Shown here in pieces: positions 53,727 to 64,000 of a stretch of DNA of 64,000 nt; positions within the stretch are counted from its first letter, which is position 1; each line of letters opens with the position of its first letter. A program made the position numbers and the translations under genes. This stretch comes from DASRFA01 sp035651755. Its GTDB lineage: Bacteria; Desulfobacterota; Binatia; UBA12015. Location: NCBI GenBank assembly GCA_035651755.1, contig DASRFA010000046.1, positions 1 through 64,000 of the forward strand, given 5' to 3'. The notes below the pieces were generated by a model. It worked only from the letters and a program-made list of their open reading frames with translations, was not told where the DNA came from and made no database searches.

Positions 53727-54203
53727 TCACCGCCGACCCCCGGCGAACCCCTCGCCCCGGGGTTCGGATCCCGCGGGCGAGCCGCGCGGCGGCCGTTCCG
53801 GCGGCGTGCCCGGGGTTCCATCGCCGTCGAGCGACCCGAGCCATTCGATCGGTACGCGCGGGTCCGGCAAGTACACGCAGGCCGTGCCGCGCCGGACGCT
53901 GACCGCGAGGTGGCGTCCGAGCCCCGGGCTCACCGCCGCGATCCGATCGATGGCCGACTTGAGCGCCTTCGTGACCGACGTGCGGTCGCGGGCGGCGCGG
54001 GTGCCGGCGTCTTCGCTCGTATCGGGTATGGTGCGGCCCGTCGCGCTCTGTGGGCGGCAGGCGGCCACCAGATCGCTCGCCGGAATCGGACGACCGGGAT
54101 CGCGCAGCAGCCGCGCCAGATAGCGCATCCCGCGCGCGTCGCGGAGATGCACCAGGGTCCCGTCGAAGGCGATGGTCCACACTTCACCCTCGCAGAAGAA
54201 CAT
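53727..54203 (-). CDS. Stand-alone regulator-type C-terminal domain (winged-helix-like)
   Basis: 158 aa from ATG 54203. FFCEGEVWTIAFDGTLVHLRDARGMRYLARLLRDPGRPIPASDLVAA, a short linker, then RTSVTKALKSAIDRIAAVSPGLGRHLAVSVRRGTACVYLPD and a Pro/Gly tail. This matches the C-terminal domain of the large protein at 61709-64000 (GDYWTVTYGARTIRLRDTRGVRYVAQL...LTVTKGIKAALVKIETSHPEL...RRGYTCVYVP), a domain usually found only at the end of large AAA/TPR regulators. About 75 residues of the middle helical insert are missing. Divergent from the double-propeller gene across 152 bp that contain palindrome copy 2, so it may be its regulator. Confidence 0.75.
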   Translation of the reverse strand: MFFCEGEVWTIAFDGTLVHLRDARGMRYLARLLRDPGRPIPASDLVAACRPQSATGRTIPDTSEDAGTRAARDRTSVTKALKSAIDRIAAVSPGLGRHLAVSVRRGTACVYLPDPRVPIEWLGSLDGDGTPGTPPERPPRGSPAGSEPRGEGFAGGRR

Positions 54204-54256
54204 CGCGCGCTCGGGCGGTCTCAACCTCGCACTCCGTCGCCCACGTCCTTGGGGGC

Positions 54257-54294
54257 GTGAAGACCGACGGCACAAGTGTGCCCTCGGATTTCAC
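54257..54294. repeat. Nested palindrome, copy 2, in the divergent gap
   Basis: Arms GTGAAGACCG (54257-54266) and CGGATTTCAC (54285-54294) pair at 8 of 10 positions. The centre has a perfect 14-bp palindrome GGCACA-AG-TGTGCC (54269-54282). It lies 54 bp upstream of the regulator start and 62 bp upstream of the propeller ATG, between the two divergent genes, the classical place for an autoregulated operator. Confidence 0.8.
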
Positions 54295-54355
54295 GCTCCC
54301 TGGACGAGGAAATCCATTCGCCGGGCAGCTCGCTGGAGCTCGCGAGGGGGACGTC

Positions 54356-57289
<2,934 letters not shown>

Positions 57290-57338
57290 GGCGACGCCGC
57301 CCCGTGCCGATCGCCTCGACCAAGACAGGAGAATCGAG

Positions 57339-57665
57339 ATGTCGCTTCGACGCTTTCTGATGCTGGCCGTGCCGTTCGCCGTCCTCGCGAGCTCCGCGGT
57401 GGTCGCCGTCGCCGAGCCCATCCAGCCCACCCAGCCCAAGATGTATTCGCTCCTCGCGAAGCTCGAGAAGACCCCGTGCGTCTGCAACGACGGCGGGCCG
57501 AACGCCGGACACGCGGGCATCGTCTACGCCACGGCGAGCGAGGCCGACGTCAGCACAGGCTTCTACTTCGTGCCGAAGTGCCAGCTCTACACCTGGGACT
57601 CGAATACGGGAGCGATCTTCATCACCGGACCGCTCTGCTTCCCCTTCATTCCTCTCACGAGGTGA
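57339..57665 (+). CDS. Small secreted protein
   Basis: 108 aa; AGGAG precedes the ATG. Signal peptide FLMLAVPFAVLASSAVVAVA. The mature chain of ~80 residues has four cysteines (CVCNDGG, PKCQLY, PLCFPF) and reads KMYSLLAKLEKTPCVC, GIVYATASEADVSTGFYF, YTWDSNTGAIFITG. Unknown family. 49 bp after the propeller gene and five bp before the next, so in one operon. Confidence 0.75.
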   Translation: MSLRRFLMLAVPFAVLASSAVVAVAEPIQPTQPKMYSLLAKLEKTPCVCNDGGPNAGHAGIVYATASEADVSTGFYFVPKCQLYTWDSNTGAIFITGPLCFPFIPLTR

Positions 57666-57670
57666 GCACG

Positions 57671-60600
57671 ATGCGGGCGACCCGGCGGCCGAACGGCAGC
57701 GGGTCGCGGGAGGCCCTCGGCGATGCCCGCTCACGGACCTGGCAAGCGTGGGCGGTCGCGGTGATCGTCGCTGCGTTCGCGCTGCGATCTCCCGCGGCAG
57801 CACAGACGAATGTGGTGGTGAACGCTCCCGCGCTCGATACGCTGGGCGATCACACGACTCAGAGCGAGACCTCCCTCGCCGTTCACGGCTCGACCGTGTG
57901 CGCGGGCTACAACAGCACGCGTGCGGGCGACTTCCCCTCGCCTCTTGCCGGGCTCGCGCGCTCGGGCGACGCCGGAGACACCTGGGCCGACGAGGGCTAC
58001 GTCTCCTCGCTCCAGGGATCCGACCCGTCGCTCGCGGTGCATCGCGCGAGCGGGCGGTTCTACTACGCGAGCACCGCGGGCCTGGGCGGGCTCGGTCCGT
58101 CGCAGACGCTCCGCTCGATCGTCGGCGTGTCGCGATCGACCGACGATTGCGTCACCTTCGTGGGGCCCGCGAACGCCACGCCGAGCGTCGGCGCGGCGAG
58201 CGTGTGCGCGCCCGGCACGCCGACCGCCTGCACCCAGAACTCGCAGTGCGCCGCGGGCCAGGTCTGCACCGACCCGGCGTTCGAGGACAAGCCCACGATC
58301 GCCGTCGACAACAGCGGCGGCGCGCGCGACGGGAACGTGTACGCGTGCTGGACGCACGATCCGGCCTTCGGCGAGGGCGAGATCCACTTCTCGCGCTCCA
58401 CCGACGCGGGCGTCACGTTCACGGACGAGCAGGTGCTGTCGCCGGCGGGCGAAGTGGATCCCTTCGGCTGCACCGTGGCGGTGGGCCCGAACGGAGAGGT
58501 CTACGCGGCCTGGGGAACGCAGAGCTCGGGCAACCCGATTCGCTTCCGCCGCTCGCTGCAGGGCGGAGCCGCGGGAAGCTGGGACCCGGTCGTGCAAGTG
58601 AACGCGGCACCCACCCGCCCGTCCGGGCGCGACCGCGTGATCACCTGCGTCGGAAAGGGCGCGAGCTACACGCTGAACGGCGACGTCCGCATGACGCCGC
58701 CGCAGGCGTGGATGGCCGTCGATACGAGCAACGGGCCGTCCCGCGGAAGCGTCTACGTCGTCTGGCAGAGCGATCCGGCCGGCGCTGCCGACAACAGCGA
58801 CGTCTACTTCAGCCGATCGACGAACGGGGGCGTGAGCTTCCTCCCCGAGGTGCAGATCGCCGGTGGCACCGTCTCCGACCAGTTCCTTCCGAACGTCGCG
58901 GTCGCGGACGACGGCGTGCTGTCGATCGTCTGGTACGACCGGCGGCTCGACCCCGCGAACCTCGCGATCGACGTCTACCGCACCGTCTCGTTCGACGGCG
59001 GTGAGAGCTTCGATCCCATTCGCCGCCTCACCTCGCAGAGCTCGCCCGTGCCGCCGATCAGCGGCCAGCCGACGGTGAGCCACAACTTCGATCCGGCGCG
59101 CTCCGAGTGCTACCTCGGCGACTACCTCGCCGTCACGGCGGACGGCGACAGCTTCTACTACGCGTGGGGCGACAACCGGCGCGTCGCGACGACGGCCGCG
59201 TATCCCGGCGGGCGGAACGATCCCGACGTGATGTTCACGCGGCTTCCGCTGCCGGACGCTCTGCCCGCGCGCGCATTCCTCACGGCCAACGGCACCGATA
59301 CGGTCGAGGTGGTCGACGTGTCGACCGACTCGCCGTTCCCCGTCGCGTCGGTGCCGGTCGGCGACCAGCCGTTCGGGGTCGCCGTCAACCATTCGGCGAC
59401 GCACGTCTGGGTGACGAATCGCGGAGCGAACACGGTCTCCGTGATCGACGCATTCGACTACACGGTGGTCGCCACGATCCCGGTCGGAGCGACGCCTACG
59501 GGCATCGCTCTCGACCCGGAGGGGACGCGGGCGTACGTCGCGAATTTCGGCGACGGCACGGTGTCGGTCATCGATACCGCTCTGAGCGCCGTCGTGGCGA
59601 CCGTCCCGCTGTGCGCGGGATCGTGCGGACCGTTCGGGGTCGCCGTGAACCCGACGGGCACGAAGGCCTACGTCACCGCGCAGTCGAGCAACCAGGTGAA
59701 GGTGATCGATACCGCCACCAACTCGGTGAGCGCCACGATCGCCGTTCACGCGAAGCCGACCGGCATCGCGGTCAACCCGTTGGGCACGCGCGCATTCGCG
59801 GTGCCCGATGGCGTCACCTCCGATTACTTGACGGTGATCGACACGAGCTCCGACAGCGTCATCCCGGTTCTCGTCGGGACCCGAGGCCCGGGCGTCAGCG
59901 TGAGCTCGTTCGGAACGCGGCTGTACGCCGCGTTCACGCCGGACCAGATCCAGGTGTTCGACGTCACGGTCAGCCCGCCCGCACACCGCTTCAACGAGAA
60001 CGGCATGACGTCGGTGTTCGGCATCCAGACGAACGCGGACGCGACGCGCCTCTACGTCGCGAACCCGGGCTCGGACTCGCTGAGCTTCTACGACAGCAGC
60101 GCGGACGGCATCGGCTTCCCGTTCTTCGCGCCGTCCACGCCGGTCGGATCCGGCACCTCGCCGATCGCGTTCGGCCAGTTCCTGACGAACGGCGGCGGCG
60201 GTCCGGGAGCCGGCGCGGCGACGACCGTGGCGTCGGGCTTCTGCTCGCTCGACTTCGCTCTGCCTGCCGCGACGGGGACGACCGGCACGATGACGTTCGA
60301 CCCGGGCACGACCGACGTCTTCGGGACCTCGCTGGATCCGTCGAGCGCGGTCGGCACGCTCGTGATCTCGGGCGGCTTCCCGGCGAGCGGCACGCTCGGC
60401 CTCCATTTCCAGGCGGCCGCGCTCTCGTTCGACGCGAGCGGCTCCTACGGGCCGATGGCGCAGGGCGTGTCCTTCGATCTGCGGAACATCACGGGGAATC
60501 TCCTCCCGAGGCGGGCCGCGTACCGGCTCGACATCCCGCGGCTGCAATTCGACGCGGCGAGCCGGCGCTACGAGGGCGCTTGTCAGATCCAAGCGTTCCT

Positions 60601-61657
60601 CCCGGTGAACACGCCCGCCGGGAAGAACGTGGCGCTCGCGCTCGCCGACTCGGGGCTCACGTGTGCGAGCGCGAATCAGGTCGAAGTGATCTTCGACGAG
60701 GTCACCGTTCCGGGCTCCACGCAGCTCACGGCGACCTGCGTGGGCCCGACGAACCTGCCGCCGAACTTCAGCATCGGCGGAGGCCTCGGGAGTCCGATCC
60801 AGTGGTACCAGGACGTGTCGACGACGGCGGTCTTCACGCCGCCCGCGCGGGTCTGCTACCGCTACGCGCCGGTCCTCGACGACCAGACGGCGAGCCAGCT
60901 CCGGGTCCTGCACCAGGAGAGCGGCGTCTGGGTCGATCGTACCGTCCTCCCGATCGACACGGTGAACAAGCGGATCTGCGCGGAGGTGTCGAGCTTCTCG
61001 CCGTTCGTGGTCGCGGAGACATCGCCAGCGGGATTCGTTCCACCCGATTCCGCGTCGCTCAGATGCGAGCAGGGTGTCCGCAAGGGCGTCGCGACGCTCG
61101 CGAAGGCGATCGCGAAGTGCAACGACAAGACCGCGAGCGCCACCTTCAAGGGAATGCCGTTCGACGAGGAGGCGTGCGAGGCGACCGCGCGTACGAAGTA
61201 CGATGCTGCGGCGTCGTTGCTCACGGGCTGTCCCGCGTGTGCCACGAGCGCGGAAGCGGCGCTGCGCGCGGCGACCGAGGACCTCTTCGACGGGGCTCGC
61301 GGCGCGTTCTACTGCGCGGGAACCGCGCTCCTTCCCGGCGACGGCCTCGCGTACGCGCCTCCCGATCCGATCGCCCTGCGCTGCTCGGCGAAGCTCGAGT
61401 CGACGGCGGCGAAGCTCGCGAACGCGAGCCTCACCTGCCAGAAGAAGGCCGCGGACAACGCGTTCCGCGGCAAGCCGTTCGACGACGGCGCCTGCCGAGC
61501 GGCGGCGCGAGCGAAGTACGACGCGAGCGCCGCGCACCTCGCCGGCTGCCCGCCGTGCGTCGTCGCCAACGCGCCGGCGATCGGCGATCGCATCGAGAAC
61601 GCGATGAACGGCGCGCGTGGAGATCTCTTCTGTGCGGGGTCGACGCCGATCCCGTGA
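57671..61657 (+). CDS. Giant secreted sialidase-like / YVTN propeller protein with two Cys-helix modules
   Basis: 1,328 aa from ATG 57671 (GAGG eight bases before). Signal peptide WAVAVIVAAFALRSPAAA. Residues ~35-525: BNR/sialidase-type propeller (SRSTDAGVTFTDEQV, FSRSTNGGVSFLPEVQ, FDGGESFDPIRRL; Asp-box S-x-D-x-G-x-T-F). Residues ~530-835: YVTN-type repeats (HVWVTNRGANTVSVIDA, RAYVANFGDGTVSVIDT, KAYVTAQSSNQVKVIDT). Residues ~845-1125: beta-rich part with Cys. Residues ~1131-1217 and ~1235-1325: two copies of a Cys-pair helical module (LRCEQGVRKGVATLAKAI, GCPACATSAEAALRAATEDLFDGARGAFYCAG). Asp boxes do not prove sialidase activity; the Arg triad is not evident. Confidence 0.85.
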   Translation: MRATRRPNGSGSREALGDARSRTWQAWAVAVIVAAFALRSPAAAQTNVVVNAPALDTLGDHTTQSETSLAVHGSTVCAGYNSTRAGDFPSPLAGLARSGDAGDTWADEGYVSSLQGSDPSLAVHRASGRFYYASTAGLGGLGPSQTLRSIVGVSRSTDDCVTFVGPANATPSVGAASVCAPGTPTACTQNSQCAAGQVCTDPAFEDKPTIAVDNSGGARDGNVYACWTHDPAFGEGEIHFSRSTDAGVTFTDEQVLSPAGEVDPFGCTVAVGPNGEVYAAWGTQSSGNPIRFRRSLQGGAAGSWDPVVQVNAAPTRPSGRDRVITCVGKGASYTLNGDVRMTPPQAWMAVDTSNGPSRGSVYVVWQSDPAGAADNSDVYFSRSTNGGVSFLPEVQIAGGTVSDQFLPNVAVADDGVLSIVWYDRRLDPANLAIDVYRTVSFDGGESFDPIRRLTSQSSPVPPISGQPTVSHNFDPARSECYLGDYLAVTADGDSFYYAWGDNRRVATTAAYPGGRNDPDVMFTRLPLPDALPARAFLTANGTDTVEVVDVSTDSPFPVASVPVGDQPFGVAVNHSATHVWVTNRGANTVSVIDAFDYTVVATIPVGATPTGIALDPEGTRAYVANFGDGTVSVIDTALSAVVATVPLCAGSCGPFGVAVNPTGTKAYVTAQSSNQVKVIDTATNSVSATIAVHAKPTGIAVNPLGTRAFAVPDGVTSDYLTVIDTSSDSVIPVLVGTRGPGVSVSSFGTRLYAAFTPDQIQVFDVTVSPPAHRFNENGMTSVFGIQTNADATRLYVANPGSDSLSFYDSSADGIGFPFFAPSTPVGSGTSPIAFGQFLTNGGGGPGAGAATTVASGFCSLDFALPAATGTTGTMTFDPGTTDVFGTSLDPSSAVGTLVISGGFPASGTLGLHFQAAALSFDASGSYGPMAQGVSFDLRNITGNLLPRRAAYRLDIPRLQFDAASRRYEGACQIQAFLPVNTPAGKNVALALADSGLTCASANQVEVIFDEVTVPGSTQLTATCVGPTNLPPNFSIGGGLGSPIQWYQDVSTTAVFTPPARVCYRYAPVLDDQTASQLRVLHQESGVWVDRTVLPIDTVNKRICAEVSSFSPFVVAETSPAGFVPPDSASLRCEQGVRKGVATLAKAIAKCNDKTASATFKGMPFDEEACEATARTKYDAAASLLTGCPACATSAEAALRAATEDLFDGARGAFYCAGTALLPGDGLAYAPPDPIALRCSAKLESTAAKLANASLTCQKKAADNAFRGKPFDDGACRAAARAKYDASAAHLAGCPPCVVANAPAIGDRIENAMNGARGDLFCAGSTPIP

Positions 61658-61708
61658 GGCGCCGAAGGGGGCGGCCGCCGCGACGAGGGCGTCACCGGCC
61701 TCTTCGGC

Positions 61709-64000
61709 TCAGCGCTCCCAGCGCACCGGATGTCGCGGCACGTAGACGCAGGTGTAGCCGCGTCGAATGCTGCCGACGAGATGGGCGGCCAGCTCCGGGT
61801 GGCTGGTCTCGATCTTCACGAGCGCGGCTTTGATGCCCTTCGTCACGGTGAGGCGCGACCTCTCGGCGTGGGACGCGACCCGCCGTCCGAACGCGCCTTC
61901 CGCGAGCGCCTGCTGCACCGCCTCGATCTCCGCCCGGAGGCGGGTCGCGCGCTCGCATTCGTTGTTCTCGTCGGCTTCGAGCGCCTGCTCCACGAGCGAC
62001 GCCAGGTGTCGCCGATACTGCGCCCGCGCCTCGGCATCGATGACGTCTCCGGCGTCGCCGAGTGAGCGCGCTCGTTCCGCGATGCCGCCCGCGTTCCGGG
62101 GCGGCGGTGCGCCGCCGCCGTCGGCGAGCTGGACGAGATCGGACGCCGCAAACTCGTGTCCCGCGTGCCATACGAGCTGCGCCACGTAGCGGACGCCGCG
62201 CGTATCACGCAGGCGGATCGTGCGCGCTCCATACGTGACGGTCCAGTAGTCGCCCTCGGAGCGGAAGACCCCGACCGCGACGTCGGACGCCCGACCGCCG
62301 CCGATCTCCGCGGGGGGCGTTCGCTCGGGGGGCGGAGCCTGCAGAACAACCGGCTCGCGCGTCGCCCCGCGCTGCCGGATTCCCCGCGCGCGCTCGGCGA
62401 GGAGTCCCATGCCGAGCGCGTCCGCGGTCTGGACGGCCTGCGCGATGGCCGTCGCGGCGCGGGCGACGTCGTGGGCCGAGCCGTGTGCGAACAGCAAGGC
62501 TGCCTGCTCGCAGCGCGAGAGCGCGAGCCACGGCTCCGCGCCCATCGCCGAGTGGACCGCGACCGCGCGCTCGAGGTGGCGGGTCGCGTCGTCGTGGCGC
62601 CCGAGCGTCGCGGCGAGACGTCCGAGGTAGTGGCTCACGGAGCCGATGAACGCGATGGCATTGGGGATCGCGGCACACGAGTCCGCGTAGGGAAGCAACG
62701 CGGTGTAGATCGTGGCGGCGAAGCGCTGCTCGCCGAGCGCGGCGCAGATGTCGGCGAGCTGCACGCAGGTCGGCAGGAACGTTCCGTTGCGCGGCCAGTC
62801 GGCCAGATCGTGCGCCATGAGCTCCGCCAGGATCGCGCGCGCGTCGCCGTGCGCGCCCATCTGGAGGTACGTGAGCCCGAGAGCGCACCGGGCGCCGAAG
62901 ATCCCGGGGTGCAGCGCGACGAACGCGCGGAAGCCGTCGATCAGCTCCGAGAGCCGACCCTGCAGATAGCGAACCATCATCAGCTCGAGCGCGAAGACCG
63001 CCTCCGCCGCCTGGCCGAGCCAGCGGCCGTTCTCGAGCACCTCGGCCGCGAGCGCTTCCGCCTCGTTGAATCGACCTTTCAGCGTCGCACGCGTCACGCG
63101 AAAGCTCGTCACGAGCGCGATTTGCGACGGCTGGCGTGACTCGCGGGCGAGCTCGTCGCACGCCGCGACGTCCGCCTCGAACGGTGCGATCTGTCCGAGC
63201 TCGAGATGATCCCAGATGCGGGCCGCGCGCGCGCGGAACGCGAGACGCCGGTCGCCGTTCCGGTTCGCCAGGCGAAGGAGCGCGTCGGCGATCCCGACGC
63301 GCTCGCGCGGGTTGTCCGGGCCGGAGGTGGCCGAGTGGGTTGCGAGCAGAACGTCGGCCAGCGCGTCGGGGTCGTCCACCCGGCGCGCCATCGCGAGCGC
63401 CCGGTCGCAGAGCGCGATGCGGCGGCCGGGGGCGTCCGTGAAGTAAAGCGCGGTCGCGAGGCGAACGAGGAGCCGGGCGTGCTGTCCGCCGTCCTCCTCC
63501 CCCCACAGCGAGATCGCGTCCTCCAGCAGCGTGACGTGCGCGTCGTCGCGAGCGCCCGCCTCGGGGAAGGCGAGCTCGCCGCCGTAGCCGATCGCCGCCT
63601 GTGCGATCAGCTCGCGCGACGGGATCGTGCGTGCGATCGCGGCGGCTTCGAGGAAAGTCGCCTTGGCCCGCTCGCCGTCGCCGGAGCCGCTCAGGGCCCG
63701 GCCGAGGTCGATCAGGATGCGCGCGCGCATGCGGACGTCGCCGGGATCCTCGGCTGCCAGGCGCGCCAGCGCGAGGCGGTACAGGCGCTCCGCTTCCTCG
63801 AATGCGAGCATGGAGAGCGCCCGATCCGCGGCGCGCCGCGTGTAGGCGCTGGCGGACGCGCCGCCGGCGGTCGCGCCCGACGCCGCGAGGTGATGCGCGA
63901 TCTCGGCGAGATGCTCGTCCTCGTCGGCGCGCGCCGCGAGCATCTCGCCGGCGAGACGGTGCAATCGGCGCCGCTCGGCGGGACCGAGCGTCTCGTACAC
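61709..64000 (-). CDS. Large TPR regulator, C-terminal part (5' end beyond window)
   Basis: 763 residues visible; the reading frame continues past 64000, and the first visible residues (YETLGPAERRRLHRLAGEMLAARADEDEHLAEIAHHL) are those that follow an AAA/STAND ATPase module in MalT- or cyclase-type regulators. Residues ~50-560 are tetratricopeptide-like helices (ALSMLAFEEAERLYRLALARL, IALCDRALAMARRVDDP). Residues ~575-763 are the C-terminal domain shared with the small protein at 53727-54203, with an intermediate helical insert (DAEARAQYRRHLASLVEQALEADENN) and LTVTKGIKAALVKIETSHPELAAHL...CVYVP. Probably a signal-responsive transcription regulator; its stop faces the giant secreted gene. Confidence 0.8.
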   Translation of the reverse strand: MYETLGPAERRRLHRLAGEMLAARADEDEHLAEIAHHLAASGATAGGASASAYTRRAADRALSMLAFEEAERLYRLALARLAAEDPGDVRMRARILIDLGRALSGSGDGERAKATFLEAAAIARTIPSRELIAQAAIGYGGELAFPEAGARDDAHVTLLEDAISLWGEEDGGQHARLLVRLATALYFTDAPGRRIALCDRALAMARRVDDPDALADVLLATHSATSGPDNPRERVGIADALLRLANRNGDRRLAFRARAARIWDHLELGQIAPFEADVAACDELARESRQPSQIALVTSFRVTRATLKGRFNEAEALAAEVLENGRWLGQAAEAVFALELMMVRYLQGRLSELIDGFRAFVALHPGIFGARCALGLTYLQMGAHGDARAILAELMAHDLADWPRNGTFLPTCVQLADICAALGEQRFAATIYTALLPYADSCAAIPNAIAFIGSVSHYLGRLAATLGRHDDATRHLERAVAVHSAMGAEPWLALSRCEQAALLFAHGSAHDVARAATAIAQAVQTADALGMGLLAERARGIRQRGATREPVVLQAPPPERTPPAEIGGGRASDVAVGVFRSEGDYWTVTYGARTIRLRDTRGVRYVAQLVWHAGHEFAASDLVQLADGGGAPPPRNAGGIAERARSLGDAGDVIDAEARAQYRRHLASLVEQALEADENNECERATRLRAEIEAVQQALAEGAFGRRVASHAERSRLTVTKGIKAALVKIETSHPELAAHLVGSIRRGYTCVYVPRHPVRWER

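Noticed and set aside
57731..61537. 1,268-codon minus-strand frame opposite the giant secreted gene
   Set aside because: Antisense shadow caused by strong third-position G/C; the plus strand has a signal peptide and clear repeats.

Overview
The window is about 69-70% G+C chromosomal DNA of a Gram-negative bacterium: it has lipobox lipoproteins, Sec-secreted proteins, a type IV pilin and a LolA-like protein. The mix of housekeeping genes, an LLM-class flavin/F420-type oxidoreductase, an acyl-CoA dehydrogenase and large secreted proteins carrying CGNG...CDDGN Cys-rich repeats and a recurring cysteine-pair helical module fits a deltaproteobacterium-like lineage (Myxococcota, Desulfobacterota or Binatota). 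That placement is inference; no rRNA or tRNA gene is present to test it.

Layout. 1-3.6 kb is a mobile patch: the tail of one IS630-family transposase, a sigma-54-preceded DUF1566 secreted protein, a complete IS630 element whose transposase has an in-frame TAG, and a REP-associated (IS200-like) transposase relative. 3.6-10.2 kb holds a frameshifted GAF remnant, acyl-CoA dehydrogenase, topoisomerase IV subunit A (minus strand), a type IV pilin under a near-perfect sigma-54 promoter with two upstream palindromes, and TypA/BipA. 10.2-19.8 kb holds a secreted subtilase, a Cys-rich secreted protein, an LLM oxidoreductase with a coupled CxxC protein, a cyclophilin, two coupled lipoproteins (an alpha/beta-hydrolase-like protein and a tyrosine phosphatase), a VAT-1-like reductase and a gamma-carbonic anhydrase. 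19.8-35.6 kb is core: guaB, guaA, dnaE, hflX, a CDP-alcohol phosphatidyltransferase, a LolA-like protein, an inositol-phosphatase-family protein, an NRDE protein, a MoxR/CoxE-type VWA pair, a bifunctional nuclease-family protein, a TPR protein and a GNAT acetyltransferase.

35.8-38.1 kb is a complete 2.28-kb IS1595-family transposon: 25-bp inverted repeats, 8-bp target duplication AATAGCCG, transposase and two passenger genes. It sits in a target that itself resembles the element's joined ends. 38.2-41.98 kb holds a choice-of-anchor/DNRLRE secreted protein, a TPR protein coupled to a dGTPase-like HD hydrolase, and a small membrane protein. 42.2-46.8 kb is a KaiC-KaiB-KaiB-hybrid histidine kinase operon without KaiA. 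47-52.2 kb holds a PQQ-type propeller, two degenerate receiver proteins, a coiled-coil protein and an HDOD-GAF protein.

52.3-64 kb is the most unusual part: an island of five secreted proteins (including a 14-repeat double propeller and a 1,328-aa sialidase-like/YVTN protein) with two divergent regulators that share one C-terminal domain, one free-standing (158 aa) and one at the end of a large TPR protein. A 38-bp nested palindrome occurs twice, each time upstream of a secreted-protein gene, once in the divergent gap beside the small regulator. This looks like an uncharacterised regulator/operator/secreted-protein module.
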